Shown one piece after another: positions 16,827-25,178 of a stretch of DNA of 64,000 nt. The stretch's first letter is position 1; each line of letters opens with the position of its first letter. The notes below the pieces were generated by a model, which had not been told where the DNA came from, made no database searches, and saw only the letters and a program-made list of their open reading frames with translations. Position numbers and translations under genes: made by a program. Source of the DNA: Bacteroidales bacterium UBA1187 (GTDB taxonomy: Bacteria > Bacteroidota > Bacteroidia > Bacteroidales > Paludibacteraceae); assembly GCA_002309835.1 (NCBI GenBank), contig DBYL01000019.1, positions 7,480-71,479 of the forward strand, in the 5' to 3' direction.

Positions 16827-16851
16827 GAAGTGGAGACTCCGCTTCTTTTTT
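16827..16851 (+). terminator. Second terminator-like hairpin in the greA leader
   Basis: Stem GAAGTGGA / TCCGCTTC (one G-T pair), loop GAC, then six T. It lies directly before the mini-ORF, so it controls or ends transcription ahead of greA. Confidence 0.65.
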
Positions 16852-16857
16852 ATACAA

Positions 16858-16962
16858 ATGGAAGAGAAGAAAGATACACAGAATGCGATACCCGATTTGA
16901 CGGATATTGAGCAGGTTCGCAAAGCTATTATTGCGAACGAGATACTTAATCGAAAATATTAA
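16858..16962 (+). CDS. 34-residue mini-ORF between leader hairpins and greA
   Basis: ATG 16858 to TAA 16962 encodes MEEKKDTQNAIPDLTDIEQV followed by RKAIIANEILNRKY. It is too short for routine gene calling. The ending with A-I-I-x-x-E-I-L-N-R-K-Y seems familiar from C-termini of small Bacteroidales proteins, but this is from memory and unverified. The ATG lies six bases after the T-run of the second hairpin, and greA begins 17 bases after its stop. It could be a real small protein or a leader peptide that couples translation to transcription of greA. Confidence 0.45.
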   Translation: MEEKKDTQNAIPDLTDIEQVRKAIIANEILNRKY

Positions 16963-16979
16963 AATACTATATTGATATT

Positions 16980-17450
16980 ATGGCAGTAACGTACATGACC
17001 GAAGAAGGTCTGCAAAAATTAAAAGAGGAGCTTCAGTTCTTGGAGACTGTAGAGCGCCCACGTGTCATTGCCGCTATAGCAGAGGCACGCGAAAAAGGTG
17101 ATTTGAGTGAAAATGCGGAGTATGACGCAGCAAAAGAAGAGCAAGGAGTCTTAGAGAGTAAGATCGCTCAGATTAAGACGCGTCTGATGGAGGCACGTGT
17201 GCTGAATACAGAGGATGTCAAGACAGACGAGGTACAAATCCTCACGCGCGTCAAAGTACGCGTTCGCTCTACCGGAAAGGAGAAAACATACCAACTGGTA
17301 ACGGAAGGCGAAGCTAATTCGCTGGAAGGAAAAATCGCTGTGACTACTCCTATCGCCAAAGGATTGATGGGAAAGAAAGTCGGCGAAGTAGCTCAAGTAC
17401 AGGTACCGGCCGGTTTGCTCGAATTAGAAATTCTGGAGATCTCTCTTTAA
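16980..17450 (+). CDS. greA: Transcription elongation factor GreA
   Basis: 156 residues, the usual length. The N-terminal coiled coil contains MTEEGLQKLKEELQFLETVE and the tip motif EAREKGDLSENAEYDAAKEE, whose acidic residues (DLSENAEYD) complete the RNA polymerase active site for cleavage of backtracked RNA. The C-terminal FKBP-like domain ends GLLELEILEI. The gene is preceded by a long structured leader with two terminator-like hairpins. The following HIT gene starts 12 bases downstream and should be on the same transcript. Confidence 0.95.
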   Translation: MAVTYMTEEGLQKLKEELQFLETVERPRVIAAIAEAREKGDLSENAEYDAAKEEQGVLESKIAQIKTRLMEARVLNTEDVKTDEVQILTRVKVRVRSTGKEKTYQLVTEGEANSLEGKIAVTTPIAKGLMGKKVGEVAQVQVPAGLLELEILEISL

Positions 17451-17462
17451 TCATTTTGAATT

Positions 17463-17870
17463 ATGACTATTTTCACACGTATTATCAAAGGTGAGATTCC
17501 GAGCTATAAAGTAGCGGAGGACGAGAAGAACTATGCCTTCCTGGATATCAATCCGCTGGTAAAAGGCCACACACTCGTAGTACCGAAACTGCAAGAGCCT
17601 GAGAGCGATTATCTCTTTGATCTCACGGACGAGCAATACGAGAGCCTCATGCGCTTTGCTAAGCGCGTAGCGAAAGGTCTTAAGGCAGCTATGGGTTGTA
17701 AACGCGTAGGCGTAGCGGTATTAGGCATGGAAGTCAATCACGTGCATATCCATCTTGTTCCACTGAATTCGGAGAAAGATATGCTCTTCTCTAACCCCAA
17801 ACTCAGTTTGCCGGCAGAGGAGATGGCATTCATCGCCAATTCTATCGCAGAGGCAATAGACAAAGCATAA
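17463..17870 (+). CDS. HIT family nucleotide hydrolase
   Basis: 135 residues. The histidine triad is seen as HVHIHLVP near residue 97, and the N-terminus IFTRIIKGEIPSYKVAEDE is typical of the Hint branch. These proteins hydrolyse adenosine phosphoramidates and adenylated amines; the physiological substrate here is unknown. It lies 12 bases after greA and ends before a strong terminator, so it closes the greA operon. Confidence 0.9.
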   Translation: MTIFTRIIKGEIPSYKVAEDEKNYAFLDINPLVKGHTLVVPKLQEPESDYLFDLTDEQYESLMRFAKRVAKGLKAAMGCKRVGVAVLGMEVNHVHIHLVPLNSEKDMLFSNPKLSLPAEEMAFIANSIAEAIDKA

Positions 17871-17876
17871 CATAAT

Positions 17877-17902
17877 GAAGGGTGGTCGCTTGACCACCCT
17901 TC
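17877..17902 (+). terminator. Terminator between the convergent HIT and psuG genes
   Basis: Eleven-base perfect stem GAAGGGTGGTC / GACCACCCTTC with loop GCTT, followed on the plus strand by TTCTT. It sits just before the psuG stop codon and could serve both directions. Confidence 0.75.
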
Positions 17903-17905
17903 TTC

Positions 17906-18817
17906 TTATCTGCTCATTGCCGCAGCCGTGAGTGCTGCCAGACGAGCATTATTAAGTACCAATTGGATATTAGCTGCCAAACTGTCACCGCCCGTTAGAT
18001 CTTTCACTTTTGCCAATAGGAACGGAGTACATTGCTTGCCATGAATACCTTGCTGATCCGCTTCTTTCAACGCACGCTCAATAGCTGCATTAATCACATC
18101 GGCTGGCATGGAGAATTCTTCAGGAATAGGGTTGGTTACCAGCATACCGCCTTTCAAACCGCAGTCCATCTTTGCTTTAAAAGCCGCAGCCAGTTCTTCG
18201 GGAGTATCAATTCGATAATCCACTCCGAATCCGCTATGACGCGTATAGAATGCCGGCAGTTCATCCGTGCCGTATCCTATTACAGGCACTCCTTTGGTCT
18301 CCAGATATTCCAGAGTGAGACCTAAATCCAATATTGACTTCGCTCCTGCACAGATAACCATCACAGGGGTCTGTGCCAATTCCTCCAAGTCAGCAGAGAT
18401 ATCGAAGGTCTGTTGTGCACCGCGATGCACACCACCTATACCGCCTGTGGCGAACACATGAATACCCGCCATAGCGGCAATCATCATCGTAGTGGTGACC
18501 GTCGTAGCACCATCCTCCTTGCGGGCAAGCAGAACAGGCAAATCGCGACGCGAAGCCTTGATAACCGCCTGACCTTTCTTACCCAGATACTCAATCTCTT
18601 CATGCGTACAGCCGGCTTTTAACTTGCCGCCGATGATAGCGATAGTTGCCGGAACGGCTCCGTTATCTCGTATAGTCTGCTCTACGCGCAATGCCGTCTC
18701 TACGTTTTGCGGATAAGGCATACCGTGACTGATGATGGTGGACTCGAGGGCTACAACTGGCTTGCCCTCACGGAGGGCCTGCTGCACCTCCTCGGAAATA
18801 GATAAGAACTGATTCAT
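17906..18817 (-). CDS. psuG: Pseudouridine-5'-phosphate glycosidase
   Basis: 303 residues, as expected for the family. Visible signatures are [19 protein letters not shown] at residues 22-40, the lysine-rich K-A-S-R-R-D-L, and [11 protein letters not shown]. PsuG splits pseudouridine 5'-phosphate into ribose 5-phosphate and uracil through a lysine Schiff base. It starts one base after the stop of psuK, so the two form a pseudouridine salvage operon under the promoter at 19755. Confidence 0.94.
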   Translation of the reverse strand: MNQFLSISEEVQQALREGKPVVALESTIISHGMPYPQNVETALRVEQTIRDNGAVPATIAIIGGKLKAGCTHEEIEYLGKKGQAVIKASRRDLPVLLARKEDGATTVTTTMMIAAMAGIHVFATGGIGGVHRGAQQTFDISADLEELAQTPVMVICAGAKSILDLGLTLEYLETKGVPVIGYGTDELPAFYTRHSGFGVDYRIDTPEELAAAFKAKMDCGLKGGMLVTNPIPEEFSMPADVINAAIERALKEADQQGIHGKQCTPFLLAKVKDLTGGDSLAANIQLVLNNARLAALTAAAMSR

Positions 18818-18818
18818 G

Positions 18819-19715
18819 TTATAATAGTATATTTGCTATATCTGGATTAACGGCCTTAGGGCTCATGAGAGTTGCTCGGGCAGCCATAAGACCATACTGC
18901 GCTGTCTGTGGGAACTGCAGACCTTTGACTAAAGCAAACACCACACCCGCCAGGAATGCATCTCCGGCACCTGTGGTATTGACAATATCTCCGGGCAGAG
19001 CCGGGAATAACCATTCCTCAGCAGCATTGCGACAATAGACCCCCTCACTACCCAAAGTAATATATACGTGCGCCACACCCATATTCAATAACTGCTGTGC
19101 TGCCTCAGCGTACGTAGTCGTCTCTGTGACGGCTAAAGCTTCTTTGAGGTTTAACTTCAGCGTATGCAGATAAGGTAACTTACATTTACGCAGAGCGTTA
19201 ATCACACGATGCGCTTTAGTTGAACTCACGCCATCAATAAGCAGCGGAGCTGTAGTATTCTCCATTAGATAACGAATAGCATCCTCACTGATATTGGTAT
19301 CCGCTACGATATATTCCGATTGATTGATTTCTCCTATCCGTTTGGCTAACCATTCCGGCGTAATCTCTCGTACTGCCTCCGTATCCGCTACAGCCGCAAT
19401 CATCTCGCCTCCGTGATTATTGATGCAAAGATAAATGCCGCTACGCAAAGACGAATGTTTCTCCGATAGATGAATATCAATCCCCTGCTGCTTACAATAA
19501 TCGTGCAGCAAACCGCCGAAAAGATCTCCACCGAATACGGTCAACAATTGCGAATTAGCGCCGAGTAGAGATAAGTTATGCGCAATATTTCGCGCCACTC
19601 CTCCATAGCCGATCTCTACATGCCCCGGATTGGAATCCGCAGCGATAAATGCATCCGATAAAGTAGCAGATAAATCTACATTTGCACCGCCTATGACGGA
19701 AATAAGTGTCTCCAT
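18819..19715 (-). CDS. psuK: Pseudouridine kinase, PfkB family
   Basis: 298 residues from ATG 19715. A TTG-initiated frame starting at 19757 lies in the promoter and is rejected. The N-terminus [20 protein letters not shown] is the PfkB opening. [17 protein letters not shown] near the C-terminus holds the catalytic Asp and anion hole. The sugar-kinase family is broad, but direct coupling to psuG assigns pseudouridine as the substrate. It would phosphorylate pseudouridine on O5' for PsuG. Confidence 0.88.
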   Translation of the reverse strand: METLISVIGGANVDLSATLSDAFIAADSNPGHVEIGYGGVARNIAHNLSLLGANSQLLTVFGGDLFGGLLHDYCKQQGIDIHLSEKHSSLRSGIYLCINNHGGEMIAAVADTEAVREITPEWLAKRIGEINQSEYIVADTNISEDAIRYLMENTTAPLLIDGVSSTKAHRVINALRKCKLPYLHTLKLNLKEALAVTETTTYAEAAQQLLNMGVAHVYITLGSEGVYCRNAAEEWLFPALPGDIVNTTGAGDAFLAGVVFALVKGLQFPQTAQYGLMAARATLMSPKAVNPDIANILL

Positions 19716-19754
19716 GGTTGTTCCTTGTTTGATGAGAACCTTTCTTTGCGACTG

Positions 19755-19785
19755 CAAAGATACTGCTTTTTGTTGGAATATGCAA
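19755..19785 (-). promoter_or_regulatory. Promoter of psuK-psuG
   Basis: Minus strand: TTG at 19785-19783, 20 bases, TATCTTTG at 19762-19755. Leader about 33 bases. Confidence 0.82.
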
Positions 19786-19795
19786 ATTTATTCCT

Positions 19796-19868
19796 ATAAA
19801 AACAAAGAAGGTTGTCTCACGACAACCCAACCTTTTTACTTAACCTTAAATCTAATACCATGAAAAAC
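19796..19868 (-). ncRNA. Probable small RNA of about 73 bases
   Basis: It has its own promoter (19875-19905) and a clear terminator: stem GGTTGTC / GACAACC (19821-19827 with 19810-19816), loop GTGA, then TTCTTTGTTTTT. There is no useful ORF. The unstructured 5' part contains TTTTTCATGGTATT and TTTAAGGTTAAG. A very similar order (promoter, TTTTCATAGT, TTAAGGTTTAGG, terminator hairpin) opens the greA leader at 16739-16812. It lies between trmD and psuK on the same strand. Multicopy small RNA families are known in Bacteroides; membership in one is a guess. Confidence 0.6.
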
Positions 19869-19874
19869 ACGATG

Positions 19875-19905
19875 CAAAAGTACTGCTTTTTTACAAATCC
19901 ACCAA
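19875..19905 (-). promoter_or_regulatory. Promoter of the small RNA
   Basis: Minus strand: TTG at 19905-19903, 20 bases, TACTTTTG at 19882-19875. Confidence 0.78.
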
Positions 19906-19914
19906 ATATTTTGT

Positions 19915-19936
19915 AAAAAATATGTTATAAAACATA
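19915..19936 (-). terminator. Weak terminator after trmD
   Basis: Minus strand: TATGTT / AACATA with loop TTAT, then six T. The AT-only stem is weak, but the place, between the trmD stop and the small RNA promoter, is right. Confidence 0.4.
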
Positions 19937-19989
19937 ATTTTGTAAGTCTTACTTTGCAAATTTTGCCTTTCGTGGAAATATACGTAATT

Positions 19990-20670
19990 TTATTCTCCTT
20001 CTAACAAATCCGGCCTTCTTTCCTTTGTATGCTCTAAGGATTGCTCATACATCCATTCTTCTATCTTGACCTGATGTCCGCTTAGAAGTATTTCCGGTAC
20101 TTTCCATCCTTTGTATTCCGCGGGGCGCGTATATATACCCGCTTCTAACAATCCATCTTGGAAGGAATCATTGAGCGCAGACTCCACATCTCCGAGTGCA
20201 CCTGGCAGTAAACGCACAATAGCGTCCGTCATCATTGCAGCCGGCATCTCTCCTCCGGTTAGCACAAAGTCTCCAATCGAATATTCTTTCGTAATCAGAT
20301 GATCACGCACACGCTGATCTACTCCTTTATAATGCCCGCATAGGATGATGATATTCTCCTTGAGCGACAAGGTATTTGCAGCTTTCTGGTCAAAGCGCTC
20401 GCCGTCAGGGGCAGTAAAGATAATCTCATCGTAATGGCGTTTAGAGGTCAGATGGGTGATGAGACGGTCGATAGGTTCAATCTGAAGTACCATCCCAGCA
20501 CTAAACCCGAACGCATAGTCATCTATCTTACGATGCTTATCCAGCGTCCAGTCACGTAAGTTATGCACGTAAATCTCACAAAGGCCCTTGGTCTTCGCGC
20601 GTTGAATAATAGAGTGATTGAGTGGCGACTCCAGCAGTTCCGGGCACGCCGAGATGATATCTATTCTCAT
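19990..20670 (-). CDS. trmD: tRNA (guanine-N1-)-methyltransferase TrmD
   Basis: 226 residues from ATG 20670 ([20 protein letters not shown]). The frame is open further upstream to 20754, but that part overlaps yidD and has no family similarity. The SPOUT knot motifs are visible: [13 protein letters not shown], then [17 protein letters not shown]. TrmD makes m1G37 in tRNAs with G36G37, such as the tRNA-Pro(GGG) at 15190, and prevents +1 frameshifting. It is the last gene of the minus-strand run that includes rnpA and yidD. Confidence 0.94.
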   Translation of the reverse strand: MRIDIISACPELLESPLNHSIIQRAKTKGLCEIYVHNLRDWTLDKHRKIDDYAFGFSAGMVLQIEPIDRLITHLTSKRHYDEIIFTAPDGERFDQKAANTLSLKENIIILCGHYKGVDQRVRDHLITKEYSIGDFVLTGGEMPAAMMTDAIVRLLPGALGDVESALNDSFQDGLLEAGIYTRPAEYKGWKVPEILLSGHQVKIEEWMYEQSLEHTKERRPDLLEGE

Positions 20671-20684
20671 AAGTTCTATGCTTT

Positions 20685-20921
20685 TTAGGGAACAGGATCG
20701 TAGCCACTTCCTCCCCATGGATGGCAACGCAAAATGCGCTTGATGCCTAACCAACCACCTTTGAAAATGCCGTATTTAAGCACCGCTTCCACCATATATT
20801 GACTACATGTAGGCGTATATCGACACGATGGCGGCGTGAGCGGAGAGATGAAGACCCGATAGAAATAGACCGGTATCAGGAATATTTTGCGTACTACTAT
20901 TTTCCATTTCTCACTGCTCAT
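20685..20921 (-). CDS. yidD: Membrane protein insertion efficiency factor YidD
   Basis: 78 residues from ATG 20921; the TTG two codons earlier is not needed. The family pattern is complete: a hydrophobic amphipathic start ([16 protein letters not shown]), the three-Cys core [10 protein letters not shown], and [14 protein letters not shown]. YidD sits at the inner face of the membrane and assists YidC. The first 11 bases overlap the end of rnpA, the classical neighbour. Confidence 0.93.
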   Translation of the reverse strand: MSSEKWKIVVRKIFLIPVYFYRVFISPLTPPSCRYTPTCSQYMVEAVLKYGIFKGGWLGIKRILRCHPWGGSGYDPVP

Positions 20922-21258
20922 GGGCAATCTTTTTAAGTGCTTTTTGTACAGCTTTTTCTATTACGGCAAACGACTGCTCTTCCTTATCCATGTAGTTAAA
21001 AGCAATCTGGTAATGCGCATCGTCTAAAAGCGCTTGGTTGAGACGATAGGCCTCCCGCATGAGACGTCTAAGGTGATTGCGCTGAATCGCATGTTTGAAG
21101 AGCGATTTGGGTGCCCAAATAAGGACTTGCGTTTCGTTGTCCGCCTTTGCCCATGTTACACGCAAAGGCCACGCTACAAAGCGCTTGCCCTCGCGATAGA
21201 ACTGCGCAATGCGCAATGATCCGCATAGCTTATTCTGTTTCGGGAACCCGTACCCCAT
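20911..21258 (-). CDS. rnpA: Ribonuclease P protein component
   Basis: 115 residues. The family core is [25 protein letters not shown] near residues 48-71, with the RNR-type basic helix that contacts the RNA subunit. It helps cleave tRNA 5' leaders, including that of the tRNA-Pro here. It overlaps yidD by 11 bases and lies six bases after hemD. No rpmH is adjacent. Confidence 0.92.
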   Translation of the reverse strand: MGYGFPKQNKLCGSLRIAQFYREGKRFVAWPLRVTWAKADNETQVLIWAPKSLFKHAIQRNHLRRLMREAYRLNQALLDDAHYQIAFNYMDKEEQSFAVIEKAVQKALKKIAHEQ

Positions 21259-21264
21259 CCTCTC

Positions 21265-22011
21265 TTATTGGTTCTTATCCAGATAATCGGCTATAGCCAT
21301 CGGCAGCGAAGCGAACTCTTTACCTTGACCGGCCTCAATATCTACACGGAAGCCTGCTTCTTGTAAGGCACGAATAGTACCGCCTCCGAACGCAGCGATC
21401 TTCGTCTCTCCTTGTTCCCAAGTCGGGAAGTTCTCCTTGAGCGCCTTCGCTCCTGCCGGAGTGAACAAGGCGATGATATCGTAATCAAATGGTTTCTCTG
21501 CGGGCCATGGAGTGGTTACCGTACGATACATGATAGCCGGTTGTACCTCGATATCATTATTCGCAAACATGTTGATCTGATCCTGCGTGTGAATATCCGA
21601 TAATACCATTAGATATTTCTCGTTCGGACGACGATGCATAGCGGGCAGAAGATCCTCAAACTTATTACCGCTCTCCGGGAAGAATACTTTCCGCTTGCGA
21701 TACTGGATGAACTTCTGCAGATAAAGACCTACCTGCTCAGAATTGCAGTAATAATGCATAGTGTCCGGCACGTTGAGACGCATCTCTTCGCAAAGACGGA
21801 AATAATGCTCTATACCTAATCTTGAATTGAGAATGACGGCCGTATAATCCAGCGGATTGATATGCTGCTGACGGAATTCACGTGCCGTCAATCCCTCAAT
21901 GTGAATAAACTGATAGAACTCACATTGAACGCCAAACTGCTCTTCTAAGCGTGAATAAGGATTGTGCGCAGTCTCCGGTTGAGGCTGCGAAAAAAGTATT
22001 TTTTGTATCAT
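21265..22011 (-). CDS. hemD: Uroporphyrinogen-III synthase
   Basis: 248 residues from ATG 22011 (MIQKILFSQPQPET). A longer open frame to 22185 lies inside the DUF4271 gene and is rejected. The HemD fold is supported by AVILNSRLGIEHYFRLCEEM, then LMVLSDIHT and IALFTPAGAKALKENFPTWE. Sequence conservation in the family is low. The enzyme closes and inverts ring D of hydroxymethylbilane. The other haem genes are not nearby. The start overlaps the stop of DUF4271 (ATGA). Confidence 0.85.
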   Translation of the reverse strand: MIQKILFSQPQPETAHNPYSRLEEQFGVQCEFYQFIHIEGLTAREFRQQHINPLDYTAVILNSRLGIEHYFRLCEEMRLNVPDTMHYYCNSEQVGLYLQKFIQYRKRKVFFPESGNKFEDLLPAMHRRPNEKYLMVLSDIHTQDQINMFANNDIEVQPAIMYRTVTTPWPAEKPFDYDIIALFTPAGAKALKENFPTWEQGETKIAAFGGGTIRALQEAGFRVDIEAGQGKEFASLPMAIADYLDKNQ

Positions 22012-22661
22012 ATCAGCAATAACGTTTGCGAAGACAGATAAAGGATAATACCTAACGGTAAGATCTCCAAGGTAATAATATACAGTATAAAATACAGGAT
22101 AGCCATCGGTGTATTGATGAAAACCCGCGCAGAGCGATAGATCCACAGCAGCACAAAGACAATCGTCATGATTCCTACGACCCAACGACTTCCTTCCCGA
22201 TTACCCATACGTAGCAGTACTAACAGGCACGGATAGAGAATGCATGCCACCATCGTGAAAATATTCGCGAGATGCTCATATACAGATCCGAAACGACGTG
22301 ATAGCTCGAATGTATAATCCAATAACACATTGCACAACATCTTCACCGCAATTATCACAAAGATCACTGTGCATATCGCGATAAAAGCACTAAAGGTGAA
22401 GGACTCATCCGGACATAAGCATAGACATAAACCCATCGCAAAAGTGCCGATGCGGAAGAGGGTGATGAGGAACTGACTCAAGTAATTGGTGGGGGCATCT
22501 TTATATGCCCGCTCAATATGCACACGCAGCGAAGCACCGGACTTAGTAATCACACCCGGTTGCAAGAACTCACTAACGACCGCAAAGAGCAGAAGGACGA
22601 ACATCATCCAAGCACTCCACGCTGCATTTAACGGAGATACTATGTGCGCTATGCTTTCCAT
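22008..22661 (-). CDS. DUF4271 integral membrane protein
   Basis: 217 residues with about five to six transmembrane helices (for example residues 16-35, 64-82, 92-111, 135-150, 162-180 and 186-210). The family is found next to hemD in Bacteroidota and has no known function. The overlap with hemD (four bases) and with the U32 gene (13 bases) puts it in a tightly packed operon, so a link to haem or envelope metabolism is possible but unproven. Confidence 0.8.
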   Translation of the reverse strand: MESIAHIVSPLNAAWSAWMMFVLLLFAVVSEFLQPGVITKSGASLRVHIERAYKDAPTNYLSQFLITLFRIGTFAMGLCLCLCPDESFTFSAFIAICTVIFVIIAVKMLCNVLLDYTFELSRRFGSVYEHLANIFTMVACILYPCLLVLLRMGNREGSRWVVGIMTIVFVLLWIYRSARVFINTPMAILYFILYIITLEILPLGIILYLSSQTLLLI

Positions 22662-23905
22662 AGATAGAGTTTATCGCCTCGATGAATCAGTTTATCTGTC
22701 TTGAGCGAGAAATACTCGCCTTTCTTAATCTGTTTCGCAGGATGTCCTTCCGCATCGCGTAGTCCTTCTGCGCGGCATTCGTAAACACCTGTTGTCTCTC
22801 CGGTGATGAGCAGATCTTGTCCTTCTTCAATACTATCGACCGCCTCCACTAAGAACTCCGCCACACTCAGTTGCTTGAAGAAATTGGTGCATTTAGCCGC
22901 ATAAATCTTCGTACGCGTGGCTTTATTACCATACGTGTGCGTCCATTCACCCAAGCGTTGTCCCTGATAATAACCGTCCCAGAAACCACGGTTAAAGACT
23001 CTGCTTAAGCGTTCGTCCCAATCAGCAATCTTTGGCTCTATAACGGCATCGTTGTTATACTCCCCGTTCTGCCATGCTTCTACTGCCTCGCGGTAACAAC
23101 GCACCACGGTATCTACGTATTCCGCGCCGCGGGCACGCCCTTCAATCTTCAGCACGCGCACACCAGCATCAAGCATCTTGTTCAAGAAATGAATCGTCTT
23201 CAGGTCTTTCGGACTCATCACATATTGGTTGTCAATGTCCAGTTCCAAATCCGAAGACTTGTCTTTGACAGTATACCCGCGGCGGCAAACCTGTACGCAC
23301 GCTCCGCGATTGGCGCTGAGACCGTAGTTATTCAGACTCAGGTAGCATTTTCCGCTCACCGCCATGCAGAGCGCACCGTGGCAGAACATCTCGATACGTA
23401 TCGGTTTTCCGTTGCGGCCGCAGATATGTTGCTCTTGGATATCTTTGTAGATAGAAGCCACCTGCTCCATGTTCAGTTCACGCGCTAAAACAACGACGTC
23501 CGCAAACTGCGCATAGAACTTCAGCGCTTCCGTATTAGCAATATTCAATTGCGTGGACAGATGCACCTCTTGACCGACCTTGTTGGCATACTGCATCACC
23601 GCGATGTCGGACGCGATGACGGCATCCACACCAGTCTTATGCGCGCGATCCACGATCTCCCGCATCAACGGCAGGTCTTCCGGATACATCACGGTGTTCA
23701 CCGTCAGGTAAGTCTTCACACCCGCCTCACGGCAACGCGCCACGATAGTATCAATATCGTCTGTGGTGAAATTAACCGAACTACGGGCACGCATATTCAA
23801 GTGCTCGATACCGAAATAGACACTGGTAGCACCGGCCTCAAGAGCTGCGGCCAGCGATTCCCAACACCCCACAGGGGCCATTATTTCGATTTGTTCGTTC
23901 TTCAT
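22649..23905 (-). CDS. Peptidase U32 family protein (TrhP-like)
   Basis: 418 residues. The U32 signature [17 protein letters not shown] is near residues 176-192, with further conserved Cys in [12 protein letters not shown]. The N-terminus [20 protein letters not shown] is the TIM-barrel-like opening of the family. Several members (TrhP, RlhA) are now known as RNA hydroxylation enzymes rather than peptidases; TrhP makes 5-hydroxyuridine at tRNA position 34. With so many tRNA genes around, a tRNA role is likely. It overlaps asd by ATGA. Confidence 0.82.
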   Translation of the reverse strand: MKNEQIEIMAPVGCWESLAAALEAGATSVYFGIEHLNMRARSSVNFTTDDIDTIVARCREAGVKTYLTVNTVMYPEDLPLMREIVDRAHKTGVDAVIASDIAVMQYANKVGQEVHLSTQLNIANTEALKFYAQFADVVVLARELNMEQVASIYKDIQEQHICGRNGKPIRIEMFCHGALCMAVSGKCYLSLNNYGLSANRGACVQVCRRGYTVKDKSSDLELDIDNQYVMSPKDLKTIHFLNKMLDAGVRVLKIEGRARGAEYVDTVVRCYREAVEAWQNGEYNNDAVIEPKIADWDERLSRVFNRGFWDGYYQGQRLGEWTHTYGNKATRTKIYAAKCTNFFKQLSVAEFLVEAVDSIEEGQDLLITGETTGVYECRAEGLRDAEGHPAKQIKKGEYFSLKTDKLIHRGDKLYLWKA

Positions 23906-24897
23906 TTAATCAATCTCTCCGCAATCTGCACAGCATTCAGCGCCGCACCCTTGCGTATCTGGTCACTCACGCACCAGAAACTCAGTCCGTTCTCGTTTGT
24001 CAGGTCTTTGCGGATACGTCCCACAAACACCTCATCTTTGCCACTGAGGAACAGCGGCATAGGGTATATTTTTTTCTCCGGTTCGTCCATCAACACGCAC
24101 CCTTGCGCCTTCGTGAATGCTTCTTTCGCTTCTGCGACACTGATTGGTCGCTCAGTCTCCACCCATACACTCTCGCTATGCGCGCGAAGCGAAGGAACTC
24201 GTACACAGGTAGCACTCACCTTCACGTCCGAATGCATGATCTTCCGCGTCTCGTTATACATCTTCATCTCCTCTTTGGTGTAGCCGTTATCGGTGAAGAC
24301 ATCGATATGCGGGATGAGGTTATATGCTAACTGGTACGCGAATTTCTCTACGGTTGGTTGTTCGCCGTTCAGCACCTGACGGTATTGGTTCTCCAACTCT
24401 TTCATCGCCTGTGCACCGGCGCCTGAGGCCGCCTGGTAGGTGGATACATGCACGCGCGTGATATGGCTGAGACGCTCAATCGCCTGAAGTGCTACTACCA
24501 TCTGTATGGTTGTGCAGTTCGGGTTGGCGATGATGTTACGCGGACGAACGAAAGCGTCTGCGGAATTCACCTCGGGTACGACCAACGGCACATCCTCGTC
24601 CATGCGAAAAGCAGACGAGTTATCAATCATGATAGCACCGAAACGAGTGATGTCCTCCGCGTATGCACGCGACACGCTCGCGCCCGCGGATACAAAAGCA
24701 ATATCGACGCCCTTGAAAGCGTCGTCGTGTTGTAAAAGGCGAACCGTGTGTTCTTTGCCTTTGAAAAGGTATGTCTTGCCGGCACTGCGTTCCGAACCGA
24801 AAAGTCGGAGTTCGGAGACGGGGAATTGCCGCTGTTCAAGAACAGCGAGCAACTCCTGTCCGACGGCGCCTGAAGCGCCAACGATTGCAATTACCAT
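23902..24897 (-). CDS. asd: Aspartate-semialdehyde dehydrogenase
   Basis: 331 residues. The NADP-binding start is [20 protein letters not shown]. The catalytic Cys lies in [17 protein letters not shown] near residue 127, and the active-site His in [15 protein letters not shown] near residue 236. It reduces aspartyl phosphate to the semialdehyde for lysine, diaminopimelate, threonine and methionine. The stop overlaps the start of the U32 gene. Confidence 0.94.
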   Translation of the reverse strand: MVIAIVGASGAVGQELLAVLEQRQFPVSELRLFGSERSAGKTYLFKGKEHTVRLLQHDDAFKGVDIAFVSAGASVSRAYAEDITRFGAIMIDNSSAFRMDEDVPLVVPEVNSADAFVRPRNIIANPNCTTIQMVVALQAIERLSHITRVHVSTYQAASGAGAQAMKELENQYRQVLNGEQPTVEKFAYQLAYNLIPHIDVFTDNGYTKEEMKMYNETRKIMHSDVKVSATCVRVPSLRAHSESVWVETERPISVAEAKEAFTKAQGCVLMDEPEKKIYPMPLFLSGKDEVFVGRIRKDLTNENGLSFWCVSDQIRKGAALNAVQIAERLIK

Positions 24898-24899
24898 AA

Positions 24900-25094
24900 T
24901 TAAGCTAATGCAATGATCGTGTCAGCCTCTGCCTCCGTGAAGGTAATTTTACCCTCGCGAGCGAGCCAACCAAGTGCCAAGAAAAGCTCCTCGTTTTTCA
25001 GTTTCGTAGCTTTCTTGAGGGCCTTCAGACCCTGAGCACCATTCTGCAGTGCACCCCATACGAGGCCTGCATTTTCGCCAATTTTCGTAATCAT
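24900..25094 (-). CDS. Small winged-helix protein (DUF2582)
   Basis: 64 residues: [20 protein letters not shown], then [20 protein letters not shown] and W-L-A-R-E-G-K-I-T. This is the family of small winged-helix proteins common in Bacteroidales, whose members usually carry the W-x-A-R-E-x-K-I motif. DNA-binding has not been shown for most. It ends two bases before asd and is probably co-transcribed. Confidence 0.8.
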   Translation of the reverse strand: MITKIGENAGLVWGALQNGAQGLKALKKATKLKNEELFLALGWLAREGKITFTEAEADTIIALA

Positions 25095-25126
25095 AATACC
25101 TTAAATATATTTATAGTGACTAATAC

Positions 25127-25152
25127 GGGCACTTTGAGGGGTGCCCACCCCT
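25127..25152 (-). repeat. Two mutually exclusive hairpins between fabF and the wHTH gene
   Basis: GGGCAC (25127-25132) pairs with GTGCCC (25141-25146), while AGGGGT (25137-25142) pairs with ACCCCT (25147-25152). The arms overlap, so only one can form. There is no T-run. It may be a GC-rich palindromic repeat or a processing site. Confidence 0.45.
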
Positions 25153-25178
25153 ATTTCTAAACTCTAAATCCTAAACAA

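Noticed and set aside
19716..19757. N-terminal extension of PsuK from a TTG
   Set aside because: It overlaps the promoter; the PfkB fold begins at ATG 19715.
22012..22185. N-terminal extension of HemD
   Set aside because: It is the DUF4271 gene read in another frame.
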